This document shows positions 43,772 to 51,969 of a DNA stretch of 64,000 nt, one piece after another. Each line of letters begins with the position of its first letter. Position 1 is the stretch's first letter. The translations under genes and the position numbers were made by a program. The DNA comes from Trebonia sp963737285. Its GTDB lineage: Bacteria > Actinomycetota > Actinomycetes > Streptosporangiales > Streptosporangiaceae. The DNA lies in NCBI GenBank assembly GCA_963737285.1, contig CAVTRT010000003.1, positions 2,170,001-2,234,000 of the forward strand, given 5' to 3'. The notes beneath the pieces are model-generated. The model made no database searches. It saw only the letters and a program-made list of their open reading frames with translations, and was not told the DNA's origin.

Positions 43772-44839
43772 CTAGTTCGGCAGGCCTGGCAGCGGAACGA
43801 GGCCGTCCGGCAGGGTCGCGAGGCGATGCTGGCCTGGGTGGCCCTGCTGGTCCGCGTGGCCCTGCTGGCTGGGCACCCGAGTGGCGAGCGAGCGAGCGCG
43901 CCACTCGCGGGGCTCTCGCCGAACTGGCGGCGGAACAGCCTCGAGAAATAGGCCGGGTCCAGGTATCCCCACCGCAGCGCGATGTCCGCGATCGTCACCT
44001 CGCGCAGCGCGGGGTCGACCAGGTCGCGGCGGGCCCGCCAGCCGCCGGTCGCGGATCCAGTCGGTCACCGTGGCGCCCTGCTCCTGGAACAACGCCTGCA
44101 GGTAGCGGACGGAGATGTGGCTGGCTCGCGCGATCGCCGAGGCGTCCAGGTCAGGATCGCTCAGGTGCGCCGCGATGTACTGGGTCACCTGTACGAACAA
44201 GGGAGCCGCGGGCGCCGCCGCCTCGCCTTGCGACAGCTCAACCAGGCCGGTCCCGAACAGGTCGATGAGGTTGCGGGCCAGGCGCCCGCCGACCTGGCCG
44301 CGCAGCAGCTCGTCGTCGTAGGCTACTGCCGTCACGAACGGCGCCAGGTGCTTTCCGAAGCCCTCCCGGGACGACAGTGCCCGGCCCTCGGCGGTGCGGA
44401 GCACCTGCCGCGGTACGTCAAGGAGCTCCTGGGGGAAAAGAAGCGAGAAGACCGAGCTGCCGCCATCGGCGAACGACCACGTGTACGGCTGCCGTGCGGA
44501 CAGGACCGTGAAATCGCCCGGCCACAGCTCGGCCCGCCGCCCGTCCTCCAGGTGCATGGCGCTGCCGCCGGAGAGCTGGCAGATCACCAGGTAGTCCGGC
44601 TCGGCCAGCGTCGCGATGTGCTCGGTTGAACGCCGCACCGAGTGCTCGCTCGCCTCCACCTCGACCAGCGCGGCAGTCACCTGGTCCAGGTGGTTTCGGC
44701 GCATCCGCCCGGCGAACGTCGAGGGGTCGCTAATAGACTCCAGCCGCTGGAACGGCGGCAGGTTGTCGCTCGACAGCAGCCGGCCCCAGCTCTCAAGGTC
44801 GCGGGCAGCGCCACTGACCTCGGTGAACCTTCCCTTCAC
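43772..44839 (-). CDS. AraC family regulator, with two compensating frame breaks
   Basis: About 355 residues. N-terminal AraC_binding_2-type domain (DYLVICQLSGGSAMHLEDGR, WPGDFTVLSARQPYTWSF), then the first HTH (IARASHISVRYLQALFQEQG) and DWIRDRRLAG. At GGGCCC (44031-44036) the frame moves by +1, giving RRDLVDPALREVTIADIALR and WGYLDPAYFSRLFRRQFGES; at CCCC (43909-43912) it moves back and reads PREWRARSLA to the stop. Both sites are G/C runs and the net shift is zero, so the true protein is probably intact. Regulon unknown; the siderophore gene is downstream. Confidence 0.85.
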   Translation of the reverse strand: MKGRFTEVSGAARDLESWGRLLSSDNLPPFQRLESISDPSTFAGRMRRNHLDQVTAALVEVEASEHSVRRSTEHIATLAEPDYLVICQLSGGSAMHLEDGRRAELWPGDFTVLSARQPYTWSFADGGSSVFSLLFPQELLDVPRQVLRTAEGRALSSREGFGKHLAPFVTAVAYDDELLRGQVGGRLARNLIDLFGTGLVELSQGEAAAPAAPLFVQVTQYIAAHLSDPDLDASAIARASHISVRYLQALFQEQGATVTDWIRDRRLAGPPRPGRPRAARGDDRGHRAAVGIPGPGLFLEAVPPPVRREPREWRARSLATRVPSQQGHADQQGHPGQHRLATLPDGLVPLPGLPN

Positions 44840-45293
44840 GCCGCCCCCCAGGAAAGACGAGCAGTACGCCTAAGTGATTTTACCTAGACGTAGGAACCCG
44901 CGACATCAGGAAAAGATTTCCCCAAACAACTGAATGTTTCCTCTGAGGTAACCGGCCAACGGCGTTCCTGCTGGGCTGGCCGACGCGGCTGGCCAGCTCG
45001 CGTATGGTAGAGCGCCGACGTGCATGCACCCGCCGAGGGTGGTACCCGAGAATCATCTCAGGCAAAGCACATATAATTCGGAAATAACCTCCGAAAGGGA
45101 AACGAATTTTTCGGCCATTGCAGCTATCTTTAGGTTGCGGCAGACTTCTTCAATCGCCGCCCCGTGCTACAGTGAGACTCAGGAAGCCACGCGAAATCCG
45201 CGGATCCGCTAATCAAGGGATCCGTGCACTGATCTGCCAGTACATATAGGCAACTGCCGGGAAACAGTAGCACTAGCGCGCAATGGGGAGAAC
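44840..45293. promoter_or_regulatory. 454-bp AT-richer upstream region of the lanthipeptide synthetase
   Basis: Noticeably less GC-rich than its surroundings, with no credible gene on either strand. It lies between the divergent starts of araC and lanKC, so it must hold both promoters. A 10-bp palindrome GCGGATCCGC is at 45200-45209, with GGATCC repeated 12 bp later. CATATA near 45245 is a possible -10 for lanKC. Confidence 0.45.
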
Positions 45294-47987
45294 GTGGACA
45301 AGCAGTATGAGCTGTACTGCCTCGCTGACGCTTTGTTCTACGACTCTCCAGTCCGCAGCGGTCGGCAAGAGCTCTTCCCGGTCATCGAACGACCACTGCC
45401 CCGCGGCTGGGAGCGGACGCCAATCGGCGACTGGATGACATTCCGTCCACCAGACGCCGCGGTACCGTCGCAAGGCTGGAAGATCCACGTCTCGGCATGC
45501 CCAGACAATGCCGCGCAAACACTCGCCACGGTATGGGAATACTGCGTGGCGCGCGAGATCACCTTTAAGGTGATCAGCTCGTATCTCGATGTTCGAATGC
45601 GCAACATGAAATACGCGCCGCGCGCCGCCAGCGGCAAGGCTGCCACCATCTACCCGGCCGACGACTCGGCCTGCGAACGCGTCCTGCGCGAGCTCGACGC
45701 GCAGCTCGGCGGGACCGCCGGACCTTACATCCTCAGCGATCTGCGGTATGGCAACGGGCCGCTGTACGTGCGGTATGGCGGGTTCATGCGGCAGTCCTGC
45801 CTAGATGCCGCAGGCCAGGTCGTGGCCGCGATCCAGGACCCGGACGGGCGGCTGGTCCCAGACGCGCGCACACCGGTGTTCACCATCCCGGAGTGGGTGC
45901 GGATACCGGATTTCCTCGCCCCGCAGCTCGCCGCACGGAACTCGGTCGCGTTCTCCGGGCTGCCCTATGAGGTGACGGGCGCGTTGCACTTCTCCAATGG
46001 CGGCGGCGTGTATGCCGGCATCGATAAGCGCGACGGCGCGCAGGTCATCCTCAAGGAGGCGCGGCCGCATGCGGGGCTGGCCGCCGATGGCTCGGACGCC
46101 GTCGCAAGGCTGCGCCGAGAGCACGACCTGATGCGCCGGCTATCCGGGCTGGGAATCGCGCCGGAAGTCCTCGACTACATCGAGGTGGGCGAGCATCACT
46201 TCCTCGTTGAGGAGCGCGTTGACGGGCGCACGCTCAATTCCTTCTTCGCCCAGCAGCACCCGCTCCTGGCATCAGACCCCGATCTGGAGACGCGCGCGGA
46301 GTACACGGCGTGGGCGATGCGAATCTGTGGTCGCGTCGAGCGGGCGGCGGCCCTGATGCACGAGCAGGGCATCATCTTCAACGACCTGCACATGTTCAAC
46401 ATCATGGTCCGGCCCGATGAGACCGTGGCGCTCATCGACTTTGAGGCCGCGAGCGACCTGCGCGAGGGACGGCTGGTGACCGTCGGTAACCCAGGGTTCG
46501 CCGCGCCGCGTGACCGCAGCGGGACCGCCGTGGACGCCTACAGCCTTGCCTGCCTGCGGCTGGCCATGTTCATGCCGCTGACGACGCTGTTCCGGCTCGA
46601 CCGAGGGAAGGCGGCGCAGCTCGCGGAAGAGATCGCCACGATCTTCCCGGTGCCGGCTGACTACCTCGGCGAAGCGGTCACCGAGATCATTGGGAAGGCG
46701 CCGCGCCCGACCGCGGCGCCGCGCCGGAACGCACAGCCGCCGCAGGCTGGCGCGCAAGAGGCCAGCGGCGCGCAAGAGGCCAGCGACGCAACGCTGTACC
46801 AGGCGCTGTCGGCTCGCCTCGTGACGGCGATCCGTGCCAGCGCCAGCCCCGGCCGGACGGACCGGCTGTTCCCCGGCGACGTAGACCAGTTCCGGGTCAC
46901 TGGCGGCGGGATCGGGCTTGGCTACGGGGCGGCTGGAGTGCTCTTCGCGCTGTGGCAGGCAGCGGGCGTACGCGAGCCGGAATGGGAGGAATGGCTGCTG
47001 CGCCGGGCGCAGGACCCACCGCGCGGCATGTCCCTCGGCTTGTATGACGGACTGTCCGGCGTGGCCTGGGCGCTGGGCGCGCTCGGCCATCACGACGCCG
47101 CCATCCGGCTCGCCGCCAGGTGCGCGGAGGCGCAGTGGGACCACGCCAGCCACGGCGTCTTCGGCGGCCTCGCCGGATTCGCACTCGCCATGATGGACGT
47201 GGCCGACCAGGCCGAGGAGCCCGCACTCGCCGACGTCGGGCGGCGGGCAGCCGAGATCGTCACGGGCGCCGAGCCGACCTCCGGCGCCGTCGGCCTGATG
47301 CATGGCGCGGCCGGCCAGGCACTGCTGCTCATCCGGTTGCATGAGCGCACGGGGGATCCGGGCTACCTCGACGCGGCGGCGACCGCGCTGCGCGCCGACC
47401 TCAGCCGGTGCGTGAGCGACGGCAGGGGCGGCCTGCAGGTGGACGAGGGCTGGCGGACCATGCCGTACCTCAAGGTCGGCAGCGCCGGCATCGGCATGGT
47501 CATTGACCAGTTCCTGGCGCACCGCCAGGACGCGGACCTGCGCGCGGCGGCGGACCAGATCGCCATCGCCTCGAGCAGCGCGTACTACGCGCAGCCTGGG
47601 CTGTTCAACGGGCGTGCCGGGCTGCTGTACTTCCTCGCTGGCCGCGGCGCCCGGGGCCCGTGGCAGCCCCGGGTCCGGGCGCACGTTCAGCGGCTCGCCT
47701 GGCACGCCGTGGCATACGCTGATGGCCTGGCGTTCCCCGGGGACATGCTGTACCGGCTGTCCATGGACCTGGGCACCGGGACCGCTGGCGTCCTGCTGGG
47801 CGTGGCCAGAGTCCTGCACCCGTACGCCGTGACGCTACCGGGATTCTCGGCCCTGCCAGCCCTCGCTGTGCCGGTAGGCGCCGCCGTGCCGCCCTTGCCT
47901 GGCGTGCCGTCGGCCCCCGCCGCGCAGATAGACCCCGCACCCCAAAGCTCCCTTTCGGGAGGACAACCCGAACCAGTGAGGAGGTGA
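45294..47987 (+). CDS. lanKC: Class III lanthipeptide synthetase (RamC/AmfT/LabKC type)
   Basis: 897 residues. N-terminal lyase region (1-200; FKVISSYLDVRMRNMKYAPR, region forming the substrate pocket), Ser/Thr kinase (about 230-480: QVILKEARPHAG with Lys near 253, IIFNDLHMFNIMV, ALIDFEAAS) and LanC-like cyclase (about 510-850). The cyclase lacks the three zinc ligands: VFGGLAG, LMHGAAG and LFNGRAG stand where LanC has Cys/His, which separates class III from class IV. The kinase-cyclase linker has a GAQEAS duplication and the C-terminus is a Pro-rich tail. GTG start with GGGGAG upstream. The precursor gene follows with no gap. Confidence 0.95.
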   Translation: MDKQYELYCLADALFYDSPVRSGRQELFPVIERPLPRGWERTPIGDWMTFRPPDAAVPSQGWKIHVSACPDNAAQTLATVWEYCVAREITFKVISSYLDVRMRNMKYAPRAASGKAATIYPADDSACERVLRELDAQLGGTAGPYILSDLRYGNGPLYVRYGGFMRQSCLDAAGQVVAAIQDPDGRLVPDARTPVFTIPEWVRIPDFLAPQLAARNSVAFSGLPYEVTGALHFSNGGGVYAGIDKRDGAQVILKEARPHAGLAADGSDAVARLRREHDLMRRLSGLGIAPEVLDYIEVGEHHFLVEERVDGRTLNSFFAQQHPLLASDPDLETRAEYTAWAMRICGRVERAAALMHEQGIIFNDLHMFNIMVRPDETVALIDFEAASDLREGRLVTVGNPGFAAPRDRSGTAVDAYSLACLRLAMFMPLTTLFRLDRGKAAQLAEEIATIFPVPADYLGEAVTEIIGKAPRPTAAPRRNAQPPQAGAQEASGAQEASDATLYQALSARLVTAIRASASPGRTDRLFPGDVDQFRVTGGGIGLGYGAAGVLFALWQAAGVREPEWEEWLLRRAQDPPRGMSLGLYDGLSGVAWALGALGHHDAAIRLAARCAEAQWDHASHGVFGGLAGFALAMMDVADQAEEPALADVGRRAAEIVTGAEPTSGAVGLMHGAAGQALLLIRLHERTGDPGYLDAAATALRADLSRCVSDGRGGLQVDEGWRTMPYLKVGSAGIGMVIDQFLAHRQDADLRAAADQIAIASSSAYYAQPGLFNGRAGLLYFLAGRGARGPWQPRVRAHVQRLAWHAVAYADGLAFPGDMLYRLSMDLGTGTAGVLLGVARVLHPYAVTLPGFSALPALAVPVGAAVPPLPGVPSAPAAQIDPAPQSSLSGGQPEPVRR

Positions 47988-48125
47988 ATGACCATGGCTC
48001 TTCTCGACATGCAAGGACTAGAGGCCACACGTGGCCACGAGGACGCCGAGCGCATGCAGGACGCAAGCCAGTTCAGCTTGCTTGCCTGCGGCGAAAGCTG
48101 CATGAGCACGCTTGCGTGCCTCTAG
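47988..48125 (+). CDS. lanA: Class III lanthipeptide precursor, SapB/RamS-like
   Basis: 45-residue peptide starting directly after the lanKC stop, with GGAGG in the end of lanKC as ribosome-binding site. Leader: MTMALLDMQGLE, the class III recognition motif (compare LFDLQSME in RamS). Core: SQFSLLACGESCMSTLAC, i.e. two SxxSxxxC units (S27-S30-C34 and S37-S40-C44). The alignment with the SapB core SRASLLLCGDSSLSITTC is very close, including the CGxS turn. Unlike SapB, position 38 is a third cysteine. Product expected: an amphipathic, two-ring surfactant-like peptide with lanthionine or labionin bridges, exported to act at the colony surface. Translation is from the DNA directly; the bridges are inferred. 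Confidence 0.92.
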   Translation: MTMALLDMQGLEATRGHEDAERMQDASQFSLLACGESCMSTLACL

Positions 48126-48142
48126 GCGCTTCACCGTGCTAG

Positions 48143-48167
48143 CGGGGAGGTGGGCGCCGCCTCCCCG
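48143..48167 (+). terminator. Hairpin directly after lanA
   Basis: CGGGGAGG (48143-48150) and CCTCCCCG (48160-48167) form an 8-bp stem with a 9-base loop 17 bases past the lanA stop. No T-run. Suitable as a terminator or as a 3' end stabilising the abundant precursor mRNA. Confidence 0.5.
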
Positions 48168-48180
48168 TCGGCTTCCTGGT

Positions 48181-48206
48181 CATCGGCGGTCCTTGGACCG
48201 CCGATG
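48181..48206. repeat. 12-bp perfect inverted repeat with 2-base loop
   Basis: CATCGGCGGTCC-TT-GGACCGCCGATG. Too tight a loop for a normal RNA hairpin; could be a cruciform or an operator. Second of three consecutive symmetric elements behind lanA. Confidence 0.5.
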
Positions 48207-48254
48207 ACGCCACCTGCCATCCGGCGATGCCCATCTGAGGACCTAGGCGCAAGC

Positions 48255-48296
48255 GCGCTGTGCTGAGCCACGCCTGGACGAGGCTCAGCACAGCGC
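48255..48296 (+). terminator. 15-bp hairpin, probable terminator
   Basis: GCGCTGTGCTGAGCC (48255-48269), 12-base loop, GGCTCAGCACAGCGC (48282-48296), all perfect. Strongest hairpin between lanA and padR; no T-run, as is common in actinobacteria. Confidence 0.6.
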
Positions 48297-48338
48297 TCCC
48301 TTGGGGCTGCGCGCTCACCGATATCCCTTTCGTGATAC

Positions 48339-48348
48339 TATCGCGATA
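48339..48348. promoter_or_regulatory. Probable PadR operator and promoter
   Basis: TATCGCGATA is a perfect palindrome in the AT-rich run TGATACTATCGCGATATATC, 50 bp upstream of padR. PadR proteins of actinobacteria bind similar ATATCGCGATAT sites. GATACT just before it could serve as -10. Self-regulation is inferred. Confidence 0.5.
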
Positions 48349-48397
48349 TATCTGCTAGCTTGGGCTGCGGCACTTCCGGGATCGGTGAGAGACAATC

Positions 48398-48880
48398 ATG
48401 CGGGGACGCAGAGGACCTCACGGGGACCGGGGTGGCCCCGGTGACAGCTATCGCATGCGCCGGGGCATGGTGCCGGACCTTCTCCTCGCCGCCCTGCTGG
48501 ACGGCCCCGCGCATGGCTACGAGCTGATGGACCGGCTTGAGCGGTTCAGCGGTGGCAACTGGCGGCCCAGCCCAGGCTCGATATACCCGCTGCTCCAGAT
48601 GTTCGAGGACAAGGGCCTAGTCGAAAGCCACGAGACAGAGGGACGTCGGGTCTTTTCCCTGACCACCGCAGGCCGCGAGCAGGCCGAGCAGCGTCGCGCC
48701 GACGTTGTCGCGACTACCTTCCCTCTGGACTCGCCGAGCTCACAGCTGCGGACCCAAATGCAGCAACTGGACGCCGCCAGTCGCCAGATCGTCGCAGTGG
48801 CGAATCCGGCGCAGGTTGAACAGGCGGTCGAGATCGTCCGCAACGCCCGGCAGGCCCTGTATCGGCTGCTCGCTGAGTAA
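48398..48880 (+). CDS. PadR family transcriptional regulator
   Basis: 160 residues. Winged helix: PDLLLAALLDGPAHGYELMD, PSPGSIYPLLQMFEDKGLVE, FSLTTAGREQAE. The C-terminal helices (ASRQIVAVANPAQVEQAVEI) form the dimer domain. Located right after the lanthipeptide genes, so it may control them, but its own operator-like site is the only one seen. A Gly/Arg-rich N-terminus of about 20 residues precedes the domain. Confidence 0.92.
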   Translation: MRGRRGPHGDRGGPGDSYRMRRGMVPDLLLAALLDGPAHGYELMDRLERFSGGNWRPSPGSIYPLLQMFEDKGLVESHETEGRRVFSLTTAGREQAEQRRADVVATTFPLDSPSSQLRTQMQQLDAASRQIVAVANPAQVEQAVEIVRNARQALYRLLAE

Positions 48881-48951
48881 TAGGCGCCGAGATTGCTTTC
48901 CGCGCGGCAGGTACAGGCTCGCGCAGAGCGCCCGGAAGCCGGCACCGCAGA

Positions 48952-49956
48952 TCAGGGACTCGGGACCTCCCAGCTCTTGATGTTGGTGCTGGTCTTGGTG
49001 AGCTGGTTGGACAGCAGGAACGAGTTGACGCCCTCCAGCAGCGATGTGCCGGTGCTGGTGAATGGGGCCGGCGAGTAGCCCGATAGCGGCGAGGACGCCT
49101 GCAGGGCGGGGACCGGGGTCTGGGCCGCGACCGACGCCCAGGAGAAGTACGCGCTGGGGCTGGAATTCATCGTCGCCACCGCCTGGGCGCGCACCTGATT
49201 CCAGGCGTGCGGCAGGCCGGGGTGGGCGGCGAGCTCGCTGTCGCTGATCACCGTGACGTCGGTGCCGAGCAGGTCCTTGTGGTCGGCGGACGCCTTGTCG
49301 ATGATCGGGAACCCGTCCTTGGTGAGGACGGCGGTGAGCTGCCCGGCCGGGGCGGCGTAGGCGGCGACCCCGCCGCTTTGCAGCGTGGCGACCGCGTTCG
49401 TGGTGTAGATGTTGCTGATCTTGACCGAACTGGACAGGCCGTCCTCGTTCAGCACCGAGACAAGGTAGCGGTACATGTAGCTGCCGACCTGCGTGGCGAC
49501 CGTCTTGCCCTTAAGCTGCTCGATGCTGGTCACGCCGCCCTTGGGCGTGTACAGGTACGTGTCCAGGCCGACGAACGACTGGTTCACCAGGCGCGTCTTG
49601 ATGCCGGCCGCCTCCGCCGTCACGGCGGGGGTGTCACCGAGGATGCCGATGTCGATCGAGCCGCCGGCGATGGCCGCCATCAGGTTCGGGCCGTTCGGGA
49701 ACGCGGTGAAGGTTATGCCGGTCACCCCCTGGCTCTTCAGGCCCTTGAGCAGGGTGCCGTTGTGGTAGGCAAGGCCCTCGGGACCGACCGGGGTGGGCGT
49801 GTTGGAGATGAACCCGACGCGCAGCGTGTATCCCGCCTGGCTGCCCGATCCGGACGAGTTGCCCGCGGCTGAGGAGGTTGCGCAGGCGGCGGCGAGCAGG
49901 ACGCAGCCAGCAGCAGCGGCCGTCGCCAGGGCGCGACGGAGCCTTGTTCGTGTCAT
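48952..49956 (-). CDS. ABC transporter substrate-binding lipoprotein (sulfonate/nitrate/taurine type)
   Basis: 334 residues. Lipoprotein signal: RLRRALATAAAAGCVLLAAAC with the lipobox cysteine (numbers about 25). Mature domain like SsuA/TauA: LRVGFISNTPTPVGPEGLAY, MAAIAGGSIDIGILGDTPAV, QLKGKTVATQVGSYMYRYL. Last gene of the operon permease-ATPase-flavoprotein-ferredoxin-binding protein. Binds the ligand outside the membrane; ligand inferred as an organosulfur compound. Confidence 0.88.
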   Translation of the reverse strand: MTRTRLRRALATAAAAGCVLLAAACATSSAAGNSSGSGSQAGYTLRVGFISNTPTPVGPEGLAYHNGTLLKGLKSQGVTGITFTAFPNGPNLMAAIAGGSIDIGILGDTPAVTAEAAGIKTRLVNQSFVGLDTYLYTPKGGVTSIEQLKGKTVATQVGSYMYRYLVSVLNEDGLSSSVKISNIYTTNAVATLQSGGVAAYAAPAGQLTAVLTKDGFPIIDKASADHKDLLGTDVTVISDSELAAHPGLPHAWNQVRAQAVATMNSSPSAYFSWASVAAQTPVPALQASSPLSGYSPAPFTSTGTSLLEGVNSFLLSNQLTKTSTNIKSWEVPSP

Positions 49957-49984
49957 GAGTGTCCTTAATCCGATGATGAATGGG

Positions 49985-50341
49985 CTATTCGAGCCGGGTG
50001 TCGCGAAGGAAGGTCGCGACGAGCTCCGGAAGCTCGGCGTTGGCGTCGCGCAGACTGCCTGGACTGCGACCGGCTCCCCAGCCGATCCAGCGCCGGTACT
50101 CCCCGAACCGGTCGCTTGCCGCCAGCCTGGCCTCGTCGAGACCTGGCAGCGGCCGGCTGTCCGGCGCAACGTAAAGCGCGTCCGCCGGGCAGTAGGCCTC
50201 GCACATGAAGCACGTCTGGCAATCGGACTGGCGTGCGATGACTGGGTGGCTGCCCGGCACCGCGTCGAAGACGTTCGTCGGGCAGACGTCCACGCACTTG
50301 TCGCAGTCGATGCAGGCCTGCGCCGAGATGATCTCGATCAC
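49985..50341 (-). CDS. Ferredoxin with two 4Fe-4S clusters
   Basis: 118 residues from GTG 50341, which overlaps the flavoprotein stop (GTGA). Two cluster motifs: CIDCDKCVDVCP and CQTCFMCEAYCP. The C-terminal 55 residues have no cluster and include YRRWIGWGAG. Layout resembles the beta subunit of adenylylsulfate reductase-like pairs and suggests electron transfer with the flavoprotein encoded before it. Confidence 0.9.
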   Translation of the reverse strand: MIEIISAQACIDCDKCVDVCPTNVFDAVPGSHPVIARQSDCQTCFMCEAYCPADALYVAPDSRPLPGLDEARLAASDRFGEYRRWIGWGAGRSPGSLRDANAELPELVATFLRDTRLE

Positions 50342-51969
50342 GAGGCGGCCCGCAGCGGCTCGGCGCGGACCCACACGTCGTCGAGGCCGCCGGCGCGCAG
50401 CCGGACCGCCTGCGCCGGGTCGGTGTCCGGGCGGTCGTCACGGCGGTGGACGCCGCGGGACTCCTCCCGTGCCAGCGCGGCCCGGTACATCCACCGCGCG
50501 TGCGCGGTCATCGCGGCTGCCTCCCGTGCGCGCTGTCTTCCTCTGCCCAGGCCAAGGCGCGGCACCTGGTCCGACCACACCTCGTCCAGCGAGCGCAGCG
50601 ACTCCCGTAGCGACGCCGCGCTGCGGAACATGGCCTTGCCTGGCGAGAGGACCTGCGCCTGCACGGTGGCGATCACCTCGTCGGGGGAGACTGTGCCCGG
50701 ACCTGCCGTGTCCGTGGCCGCGGCGCCGTCGCCCGCGGCTGGCAGGCCGGCCTGGCCGGCCGCGCGCAGGCTCGCGGCAGCGGCGACCTGGCGGCGTGCG
50801 AAGCGGGCGGCCGCCCGGCCCGCGATCGTGCCCGAGGACATGGCCCACGCTCCGTTATGGCTGCCGCCGCCCGACCGGCTGCCGGTCACAAGCTCCCGGG
50901 TCGCCGCGTCGCCGGCCGCGTACAGGCCGGGGACCGTGGTCTCGCAGCCGTCACCGGTCAGCGCGATGCCGCCTGTCCCGCGCACAGTGCCTTCGAACAC
51001 GAACCGCACCTCGAAGAGCTCGGTGAACGGGTCAACGCCGGCCTTGTCGAACGGCAGGAAGAAGTTGGGCTGTGCCCACCGCATGGCCTCCTGGATCTGC
51101 GGCGGGGCGAGCTCCAGGCGCGCGAGCACCGGCCCGTCGAGCGAAGCGCGGGCGACGGCTGGCCTGGACCCCAGGCCAGCCGGCAGCTCGATTGGCGTGC
51201 CATCAGCGCGGTAGTAGCGCGCGAACTGGTACATCCGTCCCTTGGTTTGCGAGCCGAACGCCGGTGCCATCCCGAAGACGCCGGAGAACTCCATGCCGGA
51301 CAGCTCAGCGCCCAGTTCGGCGGCCATCAGGGCGCCGTCGCCGGTGTCCGGGTTGCAGCCGAGCGCGCCGGACAGGAACGCGCAGCCCCCGGTGGCCAGC
51401 ACGACCGCGCCTGCCCGGACTGTCCAGCTGGCATCGCCGCGCTGCCGGTGCGTCCCGCGTGCGCCGCTCACCACGCCGTCTGGGTCGGTCAGCAGCTCCA
51501 GCGCGGGACTCTGGTCGAGTATGGTCACGCCAGCCCGCCTGACCTGCAGTCGCATCAGCCGCATGTACTCGGGACCCTGCAGCGAGCTGCGCCGCAGCCT
51601 GCCGTGGGAGTCGGTGGGGAACGGGTAGCCCCAGTCGGCGAGCTGGCCTGCCTGGTTCCAGGTCAGCTCCAGCGTGCGGGCCATCCAGCCTCGATCGGTG
51701 ATCATGCCGCCCGCCCGCTCGTACTGCCCGATGGACTCCTCGCGCGCGGCGGGATCCGGCGGGACGTACCACAGGTTGTTGCCGCCGGAGGCGGTCGGCC
51801 CGCTGGTGCCGCAGTATCCCTTGTCGGCCAGCACGACCCGCGCCCCGGCCCTGGCCGCGGCGATCGCCGCCCAGGTACCGGCCGGACCGCCGCCAAGCAC
51901 CAGCACGTCCGCGTCCTGCGCCTGGGCTGGCTTGCGCAGTGCGCGCGCCACTAGTGCGCCCCCAGCCAC
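50338..51969 (-). CDS. FAD-dependent oxidoreductase (fumarate reductase/AprA-like)
   Basis: 543 residues. N-terminal FAD fold ADVLVLGGGPAGTWAAIAAA, GGNNLWYVPP, and the second FAD segment GLYAAGDAATRELV with SGGGSHNGAWAMSSG. The C-terminal helical domain (RSAASLRESLRSLDEVW) is the one found in succinate dehydrogenase/AprA flavoproteins. Co-encoded with a two-cluster ferredoxin and a sulfonate-type transporter, it probably oxidises or reduces the imported compound. The substrate is not known. It overlaps the ATPase gene by 19 bp. Confidence 0.87.
   Translation of the reverse strand: MAGGALVARALRKPAQAQDADVLVLGGGPAGTWAAIAAARAGARVVLADKGYCGTSGPTASGGNNLWYVPPDPAAREESIGQYERAGGMITDRGWMARTLELTWNQAGQLADWGYPFPTDSHGRLRRSSLQGPEYMRLMRLQVRRAGVTILDQSPALELLTDPDGVVSGARGTHRQRGDASWTVRAGAVVLATGGCAFLSGALGCNPDTGDGALMAAELGAELSGMEFSGVFGMAPAFGSQTKGRMYQFARYYRADGTPIELPAGLGSRPAVARASLDGPVLARLELAPPQIQEAMRWAQPNFFLPFDKAGVDPFTELFEVRFVFEGTVRGTGGIALTGDGCETTVPGLYAAGDAATRELVTGSRSGGGSHNGAWAMSSGTIAGRAAARFARRQVAAAASLRAAGQAGLPAAGDGAAATDTAGPGTVSPDEVIATVQAQVLSPGKAMFRSAASLRESLRSLDEVWSDQVPRLGLGRGRQRAREAAAMTAHARWMYRAALAREESRGVHRRDDRPDTDPAQAVRLRAGGLDDVWVRAEPLRAAS

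Noticed and set aside
45024..45212. 62-codon frame upstream of lanKC ending in a Ser/Cys-containing segment, considered as a second lanthipeptide precursor
   Set aside because: No ribosome-binding site, no LLxLQ-type leader and no SxxSxxxC motif; it lies in an AT-richer promoter region.
46272..47819. 515-codon minus-strand frame opposite lanKC
   Set aside because: Shadow frame caused by high GC at third positions; composition is Arg/Gly/Ala-rich with no domain.
48181..48206. Rho-independent terminator
   Set aside because: The two-base centre does not allow a stable RNA loop and no T-run follows, so it is listed only as a repeat.
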